A stretch of DNA of 26,403 nucleotides from Thermoplasmata archaeon M9B1D (GCA_002900535.1 MUGC01000006.1:1-26403), one strand, 5' to 3'. Counted from the stretch's first letter, positions 15,132-23,572 are shown. The notes: a model not told the origin generated them from the sequence alone. Numbers and translations are program-made.

Positions 15132-16106
15132 TTAATCCTCTGGGAAAAAACTCCACTTAGCAACTTTAATAGTATCAGTATATTTGTAATTTTTTATTGT
15201 ATCAGGAAATTTATTTGATATATCTTTCATAATATCATGAAGTTTATTTGAATTGGTCAAATAAAAAACCAATTCTAAATCAACATAACCAATAGACCTA
15301 ATAATCCCTTGTAGGTTAGGATGATCTTTAATATAATCAATAATTTTATTTATTTTATTATGATCTTTAAGAATTATATCTGATTTATACATGGAATAAC
15401 CAATTTTCGATAAATCCATATTAATCCTAAATCCCTTTATTACTCCTATATCAATCATTTTTTTAATTCTATTTTTTACTGTATTTGTAGTTGAATGAAG
15501 TTTTTTAGCAATTTCAATTGTCGGTGATCTAGCATTCAAATGAAGAATTTTTAATATTTGAAAATCCAAATCATCAATATCAACAATGGTGTCACTTCCA
15601 CATACCTGTGCTCTAACATTTTTTGGTCTGATTTCATTAATTCCTTCAAGTAAAAACGAATATCTATAACCATAAGATTTGTAAACAACTGAAAAAACTT
15701 GTTGTGCAAAATAATCTCTATATTTACTTAAAATATTTTCCCAGACATTATATGCTTTATTTGCGTTTTTAGCATGTGTATTGATTAATAAATCATATTG
15801 ACCTTTTAAAAGAATAACAGAATGTGTGTATTTGACATTAATAAAATAATTAACGATTTCTTCTATTATTTCTGGGGATGTGTATTGAAAAGTGAAATAG
15901 AATCTATACCAAGAATACCCTAAAATTGAGCTATTTATAATTGGAATAAAATTTTTAATTACTCCTTTATCCTGAAGTTTTTTCACCCTATAGGTGACTA
16001 CGTCTTTGGGTAAACCTACTTTTTTACCAATCTGTGCAAATGATTGCCTTGAATCCAAATCGAGATGATAAAGTATTTTCCTATCCTTTACATCCAGTTT
16101 TTCCAT
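15132..16106 (-). CDS. Double-domain Lrp/AsnC regulator (paralogue A)
   Basis: 324 aa made of two HTH-plus-ferredoxin-fold units. Unit 1 has MEKLDVKDRKILYHLDLDSR and QIGKKVGLPKDVVTYRVKKL. Unit 2 begins about residue 175 with DIDDLDFQILKILHLNARSP and EIAKKLHSTTNTVKNRIKKM. Each is followed by an AsnC-like domain (YSWYRFYFTFQY...GQYDLLINTH; GYVDLELVFYL). It is a fused dimer-like DNA-binding protein. It is clearly paralogous to 17837-18823, and the two flank the zinc-ribbon gene and the transporter; local control of these is inferred. There is no strong ribosome binding site, so it is perhaps leaderless. Confidence 0.88.
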   Translation of the reverse strand: MEKLDVKDRKILYHLDLDSRQSFAQIGKKVGLPKDVVTYRVKKLQDKGVIKNFIPIINSSILGYSWYRFYFTFQYTSPEIIEEIVNYFINVKYTHSVILLKGQYDLLINTHAKNANKAYNVWENILSKYRDYFAQQVFSVVYKSYGYRYSFLLEGINEIRPKNVRAQVCGSDTIVDIDDLDFQILKILHLNARSPTIEIAKKLHSTTNTVKNRIKKMIDIGVIKGFRINMDLSKIGYSMYKSDIILKDHNKINKIIDYIKDHPNLQGIIRSIGYVDLELVFYLTNSNKLHDIMKDISNKFPDTIKNYKYTDTIKVAKWSFFPED

Positions 16107-16217
16107 AATTTTCCAGCAAAAAGGTAATTTTTGTTTATTACATTAATATTTTGTAAGAATTTTTGAAAAAACGTTTTATTATTAGATAAAACAATCTATA
16201 ATTTGGTGATAAGAAAA

Positions 16218-16526
16218 ATGAAAGAATGTGTGGAATGTGGAAAAAAGCTAAGGATTATAGAAGGTTACCGTCATCCTGTAATGGGTAAAGATCATCTATT
16301 ATGCAAAAATTGTTTTGATACTGTTTCTGCAAGTGTAGAAAAATATCAGGAATTTCTTTCACAATATAATGGTTTTTTCAAAAAAGAAACATCAGTAACT
16401 GAGGATATTCAAAAGATTGAAAAAAATATTGTAAAAAGTATTGAAAAAATACAAAACAGAGTAAGGAATATATTGACCAAAAAGGCTAGTCAAAATAATA
16501 ATGAAGTTTCATTCGCTTTTCATTAA
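16218..16526 (+). CDS. Small zinc-ribbon protein
   Basis: 102 aa from the ATG at 16218, seven bases after GGTGAT. The N-terminal zinc ribbon is CVECGKKLRIIEGYRHPVMG followed by LLCKNCF (CxxC...CxxC). A helical, probably coiled-coil C-terminus follows (YQEFLSQYNGFFKKETSVTE, then an I/K/E-rich heptad-like stretch IQKIEKNIVKSIEKIQNRV). It is cytosolic, and the function is unknown. It is divergent from the double Lrp gene at 16106 and upstream of the transporter in the same direction, with a 113-base gap that may hold a separate promoter. Confidence 0.8.
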   Translation: MKECVECGKKLRIIEGYRHPVMGKDHLLCKNCFDTVSASVEKYQEFLSQYNGFFKKETSVTEDIQKIEKNIVKSIEKIQNRVRNILTKKASQNNNEVSFAFH

Positions 16527-16639
16527 AATATCATTACAATGAACAGGTTTAATAAATTAAATTATTTTAAGTAAGATATTTATAGAGATTTAATATATTT
16601 AGATAAATAAGTAAATATTTCTTGGAGGAAAAACTATAA

Positions 16640-17833
16640 ATGATTGATATTTCAAATCGTAGTATTTGGAAATATCCGCTTTTTGCCAGTCTTTATTTCA
16701 TCCAAGGGATATTAAGTGCAATCTCTTACACAATACTACCAATCTATTTAGTTGATATCGGTTATTCATTGGCTATTTCCTCAATAATAATTGGAATTGC
16801 AATGCTTCCATGGACGCTTAAATTTTTTTGGGGCGGGTTTGTTGATTATTTCAAAAAATATGGTAGAAAAAGGTTCATTATTATAGGAGGATTTCTTAGT
16901 TTTATAACTCTTATTGTAATAGGATTTGTAGATGCAAATGCATCAATAATTATGTTTACAATATTGTATTTTATCTGCGTTTTAGGTATAGTTATTCTTG
17001 ATGTTGCCGCAGATGGCTGGGCTATAGAAATATCATATAAAGACGAGCATGGAAAAATCACTGGTTCAATGTTTGGTGGCCAATATATTGGTAGAGCTTT
17101 TGGTGCAATTTTTTTAGGATTTATTGCCTTTACATATGGTTATAACTATGTATTTTTAATGGCTGGGATTTTCATATTAGTTGTTACTTTTTTCCCCCTT
17201 ATTTTTGAAGAAAGTAAAATTGATTTAAAAACGAAAGTAAAAATTAGAAAAACATTAATTAATGAATTTAAGAAAAAAAACATTCAAATAATATCTTTAT
17301 TAGCTTTTTTATCAATAATAGGCAGTGGGATAATCACTGTATTAATTCCATGGTATTTAGAAGATATTTTTAATTTTAATATTTCTGAGATAGGTTTGAT
17401 TATTGCAGGTTTTTTAATTTTATCAGCAATTGGATCATTATCTGGAGGAGCACTTGCTGATAAATTCGGAAGAAAAAAGGTAATTTATATATTTACTAGC
17501 TGTAGTATTATATCTATTATAACTCTTGGACTTTCTCCAAGCTGGATTTTATTTATTATAATTTATGCATTTGTTGTATATTTTCAATCCGGGTATTATT
17601 CCGTTGTTGTAGCAATTCTTATGGATGTTACAAATCCACAGCTTGCTGCTACCCAATTCTCAATTTTTGCAAGTATTGTAAATTTCGGGCTGATTCTTGG
17701 TAATTCAATGAGTGGATCTTTAATTACAATCTTTGGTTTTAATCGAGCAATACTATATGGTGCATGGTTCATGGGACCATTATTAATTGTATTATATTTT
17801 GTAAAAATAGAAAAACAAAAAATTCCTAACTGA
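16640..17833 (+). CDS. AmpG-like MFS transporter
   Basis: 397 aa with about 12 hydrophobic segments. The loop after TM2 carries WGGFVDYFKKYGRKRF, the MFS signature, and a second copy in the C-terminal half reads GGALADKFGRKKVI. DVAADGWAIE in TM4 is characteristic of the AmpG/acetyl-CoA-transporter branch, which moves muropeptides or acetyl-CoA-like solutes. The real substrate here cannot be read from sequence. The ATG follows TTGGAGGAAAAAC. The stop lies three bases from the end of the convergent regulator at 17837, and a paralogous regulator is on the other side. Confidence 0.88.
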   Translation: MIDISNRSIWKYPLFASLYFIQGILSAISYTILPIYLVDIGYSLAISSIIIGIAMLPWTLKFFWGGFVDYFKKYGRKRFIIIGGFLSFITLIVIGFVDANASIIMFTILYFICVLGIVILDVAADGWAIEISYKDEHGKITGSMFGGQYIGRAFGAIFLGFIAFTYGYNYVFLMAGIFILVVTFFPLIFEESKIDLKTKVKIRKTLINEFKKKNIQIISLLAFLSIIGSGIITVLIPWYLEDIFNFNISEIGLIIAGFLILSAIGSLSGGALADKFGRKKVIYIFTSCSIISIITLGLSPSWILFIIIYAFVVYFQSGYYSVVVAILMDVTNPQLAATQFSIFASIVNFGLILGNSMSGSLITIFGFNRAILYGAWFMGPLLIVLYFVKIEKQKIPN

Positions 17834-17836
17834 AAC

Positions 17837-18823
17837 CTATAATAAATCTGCAAAACCTCTTACTTTAAAATCCTCTTTTATATGGAAATATTTGTAGTAC
17901 TTAATCGCATTTGGGAATTTTTCAGATAAATCTTCCATAGTCTGATGTAGCTGACTTGTATCTTTAAAGTAAAATTGCAGTTCAAGATCATCGTATCCAA
18001 GTACTCTTTCAATTGCTGCGAGATGTTTTTTATTTTTTATATACTCAATAATTTTTTCTATTTTTTTATAATCTCTCAAAAAAATAAAAACCTTATACCA
18101 ATTTACTCCTAACGACTTTGATGATTGATAATTAAATGTAAAAGATTTTATTATTCCTCTATCAATTAATGATTTAATTCTATTCTTAATTGTAATTGAT
18201 TGTTTTTTTAGTTTTTTTGCAATTTCAATAGTAGGAATCCTTGCATCTTTATTTAGTAATTTTAAAATTTCTTTATCCATATCGTCGATTTTGGTCTTTT
18301 TTTTATTTCCCATAAAAATTGGTTTACTCTCTGATTTTAACTCATCTAAATCATCGCTACTAGCGATAATTTCACTTCCGAAATAAATTTCTTGTTTTAG
18401 ATATATTGAAAATATTTGATCCGCAAAATAATCTCTATATTTTAATAGTGTTTTTTCCCAGTATTCAAAAGAGTCATAAATATCGCTTACACAAAGTACT
18501 ACAACTAAATTAAAATCCCCATCCGCTGATAATACAGTTGTAACTTGTGGACTTTTTATAAAATAATCGATGATTTCTTTTTTAACTTCAGGAGTTATAG
18601 ATTGGAAAGTTAAATAATATCTTACGGTAATAAAACCAATAGCGCGGGTGTCAATAGAAATATTAAATTTACGTATGATTCCTTTATCAATTAAATTATT
18701 AACTCTATATGCAACAACATCTTTAGGTAAACCAACTTTTTTTCCAATTTGAGAAAATGATTGTCTTGAATTAATATTCAGATAAAACAAAATTTTTTTA
18801 TCTTTTATATCAAGTTTTTCCAT
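17837..18823 (-). CDS. Double-domain Lrp/AsnC regulator (paralogue B)
   Basis: 328 aa. It has the same build as 15132-16106: MEKLDIKDKKILFYLNINSR with QIGKKVGLPKDVVAYRVNNL, then a second HTH near residue 185 (IDDMDKEILKLLNKDARIPT, EIAKKLKKQSITIKNRIKSL), each with an AsnC-like sensor (ADGDFNLVVVLCV; GYDDLELQFYF). The near-identical first recognition helix suggests that A and B bind related DNA sites. The ATG follows TTGAGGCCAT. The 3' end nearly touches the transporter gene, so opposing transcripts probably overlap. Ligand unknown. Confidence 0.88.
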   Translation of the reverse strand: MEKLDIKDKKILFYLNINSRQSFSQIGKKVGLPKDVVAYRVNNLIDKGIIRKFNISIDTRAIGFITVRYYLTFQSITPEVKKEIIDYFIKSPQVTTVLSADGDFNLVVVLCVSDIYDSFEYWEKTLLKYRDYFADQIFSIYLKQEIYFGSEIIASSDDLDELKSESKPIFMGNKKKTKIDDMDKEILKLLNKDARIPTIEIAKKLKKQSITIKNRIKSLIDRGIIKSFTFNYQSSKSLGVNWYKVFIFLRDYKKIEKIIEYIKNKKHLAAIERVLGYDDLELQFYFKDTSQLHQTMEDLSEKFPNAIKYYKYFHIKEDFKVRGFADLL

Positions 18824-18899
18824 ATGGCCTCAACAATAAATGTAATTTTCTTTTTACTATTTTACAATTATTATCCCTTTATTATTGTGCAATATTAGT

Positions 18900-18998
18900 A
18901 TGCCAAAAAACAAATAACCAATATTCCTTTGTTTTTACAAAAAGTTCTTTCTGCGTTTTCCCTTCTTTGAGAAAATACTAAATCAAATAATAATTTAA
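18900..18998 (+). pseudogene. Orphan secreted-protein tail with frameshifts
   Basis: It starts MPKNK as intact tails do, shifts frame to ITNIPLFLQKVLS, then shifts back to RFPFFEKILNQIII before TAA. Reading the pieces together rebuilds a full tail like the one ending at 5560 (IPMFLQKLALRFSFFEKIL). There is no gene body upstream: the regulator at 18823 starts only 77 bases away in the other direction. It leads directly into repeat R5. Confidence 0.75.
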
Positions 18999-19160
18999 AC
19001 TAAAAAAACAAAAAATCTATCTATTTACTAATTTTTTTATTTCAATTTTGATTAGTAGGAAAATGGAAAGATCTTAATGCCAACACCTCATCTAAAAATG
19101 AACAGGGCTTACAAAAACGTGTTTTTCTCCAGTTAAGTACCGGGAGTAGGCCGTAAGCCC
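18969..19160 (+). repeat. Dispersed 3' repeat, copy R5, merging into rnpB
   Basis: This copy is nearly identical to R3 from the tail codons to CCGGGAGTAGGCCGTAA at 19141-19157. At that point the other copies diverge, but this one continues as the true complement of the RNase P RNA 3' end (AAGCCCCTTTCTG). The repeat therefore includes the terminal P1 strand of rnpB. Confidence 0.75.
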
Positions 19161-19369
19161 CTTTCTGTTTTAAACGGCATTCTACTATGCGTCCTACCTG
19201 CAGGCAGTCTGAACAACTGATCCTGCTGTTTGGACTTGCTCCAGGGATAGATTGGCACGTTTCATCAAATCTTTAGAAGACCTCATCACCATTGCACAGT
19301 TACCTGGTTCAGAGTGAGAGGGGACTTTCCTCAGCGATATCCGCCGTCAGCCGTCCACCTACTCCCAGC
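19139..19369 (-). ncRNA. rnpB: RNase P RNA
   Basis: The minus strand reads GCTGGGAGTAGG, then the conserved GCTGAGGAAAGTCCCCTC, GGAGCAAGTCCAAACAG, GTAGAATGCCG and ACAGAAAGGGGCTTACGG, ending CCTACTCCCGGT. The first and last elements pair as P1 (GGGAGTAGG at 19366-19358 with CCTACTCCC at 19150-19142). The ordered conserved regions make this the catalytic RNA that matures tRNA 5' ends. At about 230 nt it is short for an archaeal P RNA, suggesting reduced peripheral helices. A/T-rich sequence upstream (about 19385-19400) may hold its TATA box. Confidence 0.95.
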
Positions 19370-19422
19370 AAAAACCTGTTACATAAAATAAGTTAATAAA
19401 GTTTTTTGATAACAAATAAAAA

Positions 19423-21030
19423 TTATGGAAATGATGATTTAGATTTTTCAGTATCCACAATTTCACCATTTAGATAGATCCTTGTTTCAAAATAGGTTTT
19501 ATAATCTTCTGGAATATTTATACTAAGTTGATTTTTCTTTTTCTCCCCGGGTTCTAAAGAGGAAATTGTAATTTTCTCAGAGTTTAATTCTATTCCATTT
19601 TCTGTGTAAAAAACACCTTCTACAACTATATCCTCAGCTTTTGTATTTCCAAGGTTTTGTACAAAAAAGATAACTTTAACGAAATCTCCTTTTTCAGTAT
19701 TAGAATAAATTGTTATAACATCATCTTTCCAGTTGTGAAGGAGGAAAGGTCTATGATTTATTGGATAAACTGTTAGCTCAGATGAATTTTTATATTCCTC
19801 TGGAACGTAACCACATTTTATACCTTTGCTAGTTGTTTCAAGAAAATAATAATCCTCAGTGTAATAACTATAACCTGGTATAGTATCATTTAATCTTACA
19901 CCTACGGCCATATGCTCAGGTAATCTAAGTAATGCTACCTCAAAACCAATAGCGTTTAGAAGACTAGCTGTAAGAATTGCTTTATCTTCACAGTCACCCC
20001 CGCCTCCTAGGGTGAACATTGTTTCAATAGGGTATTGAGCGTATTCAACAGATTCGTTATCTTCGCTATCTTTTCTGTATTCAAGCCATTGGACGAAACC
20101 TGCTATATAGTTTATTTTTTCAACATCTGTTTTTAGATCAAATTGTTTCTTTTTTGAAATAATAGTTTTTTTAATTAGATCAACAAATAAATTGATATAT
20201 TCGTCATCATATGGGTCAAAAACAAAAACGCTATAGTCTTCGACTCCTTGGTCTGTTAATCTTTCTAAGTTGTGGTAATAGTTGTAAAGATAAACAGGAT
20301 ACGGAATATACAAAGTTTTTTCCAAGCCTTTATCATAACTAAGGGTGTTAACATTTGGATTAATATCAAATGAGAAAGTATCTTGTGAAAGAGTTGTTAA
20401 ATCAGAGTCTTTTATTGTAACTGTAAAATTATTACTTTCAGGTATTCCCTTATAATAGACATAGCTTTCGACAATACCATTATTACCAGGTGATATTACA
20501 GTTGGTGAAATGAGGCTAGTATTTGAATAATTATCAAATTCAGTGTGTAAATAACATGGGTAAACAGGTGTATCGCCATTGTTTATAACAGACAGCTTTA
20601 GACCAATTAAGTAAAATGTTTCGTCTTTTTCCCACCATTGTTGCTCACATGAAATAACATTAAGAGCAGGACCATTCAGTGTGAATAATTTTTTATAAAC
20701 CTCGCTATTGTCTTTATTATAAACCTTAAGAGTGTATTTTCCAGGTTTAACTGTTTCTCTGTAGTTTGCGATATTTAAAGAAGTTTCTCCATCATTGTAA
20801 AAAAATTCAGAATCGATTAAATTTAAGCTTGGGTCAAACATCTTTAAAATAACTTTATCGGAGGCAGTAAAATTAAGTTTTATTGTAGGGAATTCTTCAT
20901 TATTTGTAACATTCCAGAAATTTAAATTAAATTTTGTACCAAATATATTATCAAATATACAACCTGAAAAACCACTTGAAAAAAGCAATATGCATAGTAA
21001 AAAAATTAAGGTTTTATTCTTTAGAGGCAT
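19423..21030 (-). CDS. Transglutaminase-like lipoprotein
   Basis: 535 aa. The N-terminal signal TLIFLLCILLFSSGFSGC ends in a lipobox, so the mature protein is probably lipid-anchored outside the cell. Two beta-rich segments (about 35-210) precede a transglutaminase-like core with GGGGDCEDKAILTASLLNAI (C347) and LPEHMAVGVRL (H373), followed by YYTEDYYFLETT, where the acidic third residue may lie. A C-terminal CARDB/Ig-like domain (about 440-530, VIFFVQNLGNTKAEDIVVEG) ends the protein. It may act as a peptidase or crosslinker; activity is inferred. The start is four bases after the aminotransferase stop, so the two probably form an operon. Confidence 0.88.
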   Translation of the reverse strand: MPLKNKTLIFLLCILLFSSGFSGCIFDNIFGTKFNLNFWNVTNNEEFPTIKLNFTASDKVILKMFDPSLNLIDSEFFYNDGETSLNIANYRETVKPGKYTLKVYNKDNSEVYKKLFTLNGPALNVISCEQQWWEKDETFYLIGLKLSVINNGDTPVYPCYLHTEFDNYSNTSLISPTVISPGNNGIVESYVYYKGIPESNNFTVTIKDSDLTTLSQDTFSFDINPNVNTLSYDKGLEKTLYIPYPVYLYNYYHNLERLTDQGVEDYSVFVFDPYDDEYINLFVDLIKKTIISKKKQFDLKTDVEKINYIAGFVQWLEYRKDSEDNESVEYAQYPIETMFTLGGGGDCEDKAILTASLLNAIGFEVALLRLPEHMAVGVRLNDTIPGYSYYTEDYYFLETTSKGIKCGYVPEEYKNSSELTVYPINHRPFLLHNWKDDVITIYSNTEKGDFVKVIFFVQNLGNTKAEDIVVEGVFYTENGIELNSEKITISSLEPGEKKKNQLSINIPEDYKTYFETRIYLNGEIVDTEKSKSSFP

Positions 21031-21034
21031 CGTA

Positions 21035-22270
21035 TTATAAAATAACTTTTTCTTTTTCTAGTTTTTTCTTTATAACGTTTCCTAGTCGACTCATTCCTTC
21101 TTCTATTTGTTCATTTGTTGAGTATGAAAAGTTAAGTCTCATGGAGCGGTCTCCACCACCGTTTACATGAAATGCTTTTCCATGAACATATGCAACTTTT
21201 TCCTTAATTGAGTCAAGAAACATGGTTTCAGTGTCAATTCCTTCTGGTAGAGTTGGCCATGCAAACATTCCACCCTTTGGTCTATAACAAGTGTAACCTT
21301 CTGGGAAGTATTTTTTCATTGCATCCATCATTATATCTCTTTTAGGTTTGTAAAGCTCGCAAATTTTCATGATATGTAAATCTAATGATCCGCGTCTCAT
21401 AAATTCATATGCAAGAAACTGAGTAAATGTGTTTGTGCAAAGATCAAGTGCTTGTTTGCATATAATCATTTTACGTGTTAGTTCAGGGCTTGCAATAGTC
21501 CATGCAAGTCTGAAACCTGGTGAAAGTATCTTTGAAAAAGTAGACATGTAGATTACTCGACCTTCGTCATCAAATGCTTTTATTGGTTTAACTGGTTGGC
21601 TATCGTATCTTAGTTTTCCATAAGGATCATCTTCTACAATTACTAAATCGTATTCATTTGCAATATTAATTAGTTCTTTTCTGCGGGATTCAGGCATTAT
21701 AACCCCTGCAGGGTTTTGAAAAGTTGGAACGGTATAAATAAACTTAGGAGTAATTTCGTTTTTTAGTAATTCTTTAATTTTTTCTTCCAATATGTCTACT
21801 CTCATTCCATCTTCATCAAGTGGAATTCCTTGAAGATTTCCTTCATAGCTTCTGAAAGCATTTATTCCACCTAGATATGTTGGTAGACCACATATTGCTG
21901 TGTCGCCAGGGTTTAAAAATATTTTGCCAACAGTGTCAAGGGCTTGTTGTGAACCACTCATAATAACAATGTTTTCAGCTGTTGCATCTATACCATCTTT
22001 ATGTGATCGCTCAGCGATTGATTCTCTAAGAGCTGGTAGGCCCTGTGTGGTTCCATATTGTAAGGCAACTGGTCCATGGTTTTCTATAACATAGTCAAGG
22101 ATTCCTTCTAGCTCTTTTATTGGAAAAGATCTTGGATTTGGTAAGCCACCTGCAAAAGAGATTATTTCGGGATCCTGGGTTACTTTAAGTAGCTCTCGGA
22201 TTACTGATTTACGCATTTTTCCTGCTCTATCTGAGTATAATCGACTAATATCTGATATAAAAACCACCAT
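21035..22270 (-). CDS. PLP-dependent aminotransferase, class I/II (2-aminoadipate transaminase-like)
   Basis: 411 aa, the full length for fold-type I enzymes. Conserved blocks are FAGGLPNPRSFP, ALQYGTTQGLPALRESIAER, MSGSQQALDTVGKIFLNPGD, YTVPTFQNPAGV, VEDDPYGKLRYD and the PLP lysine in STFSKILSPGFRLAW (K247). RMRLNFSY-like RSMRLNFSY near the end holds the substrate carboxylate-binding arginine. It belongs to the LysN/MocR-catalytic-domain branch, which acts on aminoadipate, aromatic or branched-chain amino acids; the exact substrate is not decided. A TATA box about 25 bases upstream of the ATG suggests a leaderless mRNA. The transglutaminase-like lipoprotein follows in the same operon. Confidence 0.95.
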   Translation of the reverse strand: MVVFISDISRLYSDRAGKMRKSVIRELLKVTQDPEIISFAGGLPNPRSFPIKELEGILDYVIENHGPVALQYGTTQGLPALRESIAERSHKDGIDATAENIVIMSGSQQALDTVGKIFLNPGDTAICGLPTYLGGINAFRSYEGNLQGIPLDEDGMRVDILEEKIKELLKNEITPKFIYTVPTFQNPAGVIMPESRRKELINIANEYDLVIVEDDPYGKLRYDSQPVKPIKAFDDEGRVIYMSTFSKILSPGFRLAWTIASPELTRKMIICKQALDLCTNTFTQFLAYEFMRRGSLDLHIMKICELYKPKRDIMMDAMKKYFPEGYTCYRPKGGMFAWPTLPEGIDTETMFLDSIKEKVAYVHGKAFHVNGGGDRSMRLNFSYSTNEQIEEGMSRLGNVIKKKLEKEKVIL

Positions 22271-22288
22271 TGCCCGAAATTAGATTAT

Positions 22289-22301
22289 GTTTTATATTTA
22301 T
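22289..22301 (-). promoter_or_regulatory. TATA box for the aminotransferase operon
   Basis: AAATAAATATAAAAC on the minus strand is centred about 25 bases from the ATG at 22270. There is no Shine-Dalgarno in between, so transcription probably begins at the start codon. Confidence 0.5.
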
Positions 22302-22343
22302 TTCGGAAAAAGGTTCAAATATGTGTAAAAGTATAAAGTGGTA

Positions 22344-22550
22344 TTATTTTTCTTTTTCTTTTTTAATTAAAGGTTCAAATAATGGATTCAGATAATCTTC
22401 AAAAGCAGGCATTGTCTCCATTGTATCTCTGCATATATTGAATTTATGTTTAATGAAAATAGCTAGTTCTTCATCAGGTTTTAACTCCCTTTTTTTTCCT
22501 GAAAACATTCGACTTAGTTCTTCATTAAAATCTATAAACTCGTCACCCAT
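22344..22550 (-). CDS. Small hypothetical protein (68 aa)
   Basis: MGDEFIDFNEELSRMFSGKK and RELKPDEELAIFIKHKFNIC lead into a C-terminus ending FEPLIKKEKEK. It is mostly helical and charged, with no membrane segment. A TTTAAATA box on the minus strand, about 27 bases before the ATG, suggests a leaderless transcript. It sits upstream of the aminotransferase in the same direction but with its own promoter, and that operon has another. I do not recognise the family. Confidence 0.65.
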   Translation of the reverse strand: MGDEFIDFNEELSRMFSGKKRELKPDEELAIFIKHKFNICRDTMETMPAFEDYLNPLFEPLIKKEKEK

Positions 22551-22772
22551 GTTTTAGTAAATCGCATCATTCTTATTTAAAGTTTTTTCTATTGGAGTTA
22601 TTTATTTTTTTTGATCTTTAATTTACACTTTTTTTAAAAAAATGAGATGGTTTTAGTTTTTTATGCCTGCGTCGGAATTGGAAATGAGCCACATGATTTA
22701 ATATATCTAACAAGGTAAAATAGGTGAGAGTTTTATAGTGGTTGAGTGGTGAACGTGTATCATTTTCTAGCA

Positions 22773-22811
22773 GGAGATTAATCCAGAAATAAGAAATGGA
22801 AACTAATCTCC
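22773..22811. repeat. Inverted repeat at the 3' end of the RHH/zinc gene
   Basis: GGAGATTA (22773-22780) and TAATCTCC (22804-22811) are perfect 8-base complements around a 23-base loop, and the right arm overlaps the stop codon of the gene ending at 22803. It could be a terminator hairpin or the end of a small genetic element. Confidence 0.5.
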
Positions 22812-23183
22812 AAAATACATTTCTCTAAACCTAGCCTTTCGCTTAGCTTCTTCTCGTTTTTTCTGATTCTCAAAACACTCTTCACATAAAATTTTTCTGA
22901 ATGTTTTATTAATCATATTCCTTGCCATCCGATCGCTATTGAGATTGATAATCATAGTTTCACCGCAAATAAAACAGGTTATAGCAAAATCGTTAAAACC
23001 CTTATTATAGCCTGAGTTAAACGACTGGGACTCCTGTTTTTCAGCATCCAAAAGAATTTCTCGTATAAAAGTCGACTCGGTTTTTCCTGAATTTTTCACC
23101 ATATTTTTAATCAGGTTATATTCATCCAGATTTTTGCACCGAAAAGAAATTGTTGGATGCTGTTCGTGATATTTTTTGGACAT
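22803..23183 (-). CDS. Ribbon-helix-helix-like protein with zinc-binding cysteines
   Basis: 126 aa from the ATG at 23183, which follows GGGGTGGTGTAAT. The N-terminus (HPTISFRCKNLDEYNLIKNM, NSGKTESTFIREILLDAE) resembles RHH/CopG-type DNA-binding proteins. CFICGETMIIN with a later ILCEECFENQKK gives a CxxC...CxxC metal site, and the C-terminus is basic. Proteins of this build are frequent in archaeal viruses, plasmids and integrated elements. The start lies one base beyond the stop of the 25-aa gene, so it is translationally coupled to it. Autoregulation of the operon is a reasonable inference. Confidence 0.75.
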   Translation of the reverse strand: MSKKYHEQHPTISFRCKNLDEYNLIKNMVKNSGKTESTFIREILLDAEKQESQSFNSGYNKGFNDFAITCFICGETMIINLNSDRMARNMINKTFRKILCEECFENQKKREEAKRKARFREMYFGD

Positions 23184-23184
23184 A

Positions 23185-23262
23185 TTACACCACCCCTGGA
23201 ACTGCAAACATGCCATAGTCAAACACCGATAAAACACCCCACAATCCACCTATAATCACCAT
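23185..23262 (-). CDS. 25-aa hydrophobic peptide
   Basis: The frame encodes MVIIGGLWGVLSVFDYGMFA then VPGVV. It is almost entirely apolar, so it probably spans or coats the membrane. Its ATG overlaps the stop of the upstream 61-aa gene (TAATG), and its stop is followed after one base by the ATG of the RHH gene. GGGGG lies close upstream. The interlocked junctions on both sides are the main evidence that it is translated. It could also be mainly a coupling device. Confidence 0.5.
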   Translation of the reverse strand: MVIIGGLWGVLSVFDYGMFAVPGVV

Positions 23263-23447
23263 TAAAACCCCCTAAAACCATAACGAAACCAACGGTAAAA
23301 CCACAGAAACAGCACGTTTGTAGAAATAAAGATAATTACAGGGGGCTCCTGCAACATGCAATAATGTTTATTGTCTCTTGCACCAGACAAACGGTGCAGT
23401 ATCTTACCTGCCTGCTTTGCTGCATTCTTATCGTTTTTTCTTTTCAT
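23262..23447 (-). CDS. 61-aa protein with C-terminal hydrophobic segment
   Basis: A basic N-terminus (MKRKNDKNAAKQAGKILHRL) is followed by a hydrophobic segment PPVIIFISTNVLFLWFYRWF and a short basic end RYGFRGF. This suggests a single-pass small membrane protein with a positive cytosolic side. GAAGGA lies upstream of the ATG, and TATAAAATTC on the minus strand (23481-23490) is a candidate TATA box. It is the first gene of a three-gene operon ending at 22803, divergent from the gene at 23573. The family is not recognised. Confidence 0.55.
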   Translation of the reverse strand: MKRKNDKNAAKQAGKILHRLSGARDNKHYCMLQEPPVIIFISTNVLFLWFYRWFRYGFRGF

Positions 23448-23572
23448 CTTTTATTCCTTCTATCAATTTATTTATTTCTCGAATTTTATATTCACCTTTA
23501 TACACGTTTTTTTTCACATAGTTACAAGAATAGATAAATATTTAAATGATATTTAATTGTATTTTCATTATT

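Noticed and set aside
22803..23249. N-terminal extension of the RHH/zinc protein to 23249
   Set aside because: The extra residues are in the frame that overlaps the 25-aa gene and have no ribosome binding site, while GGGGTGGTG sits just before the ATG at 23183.
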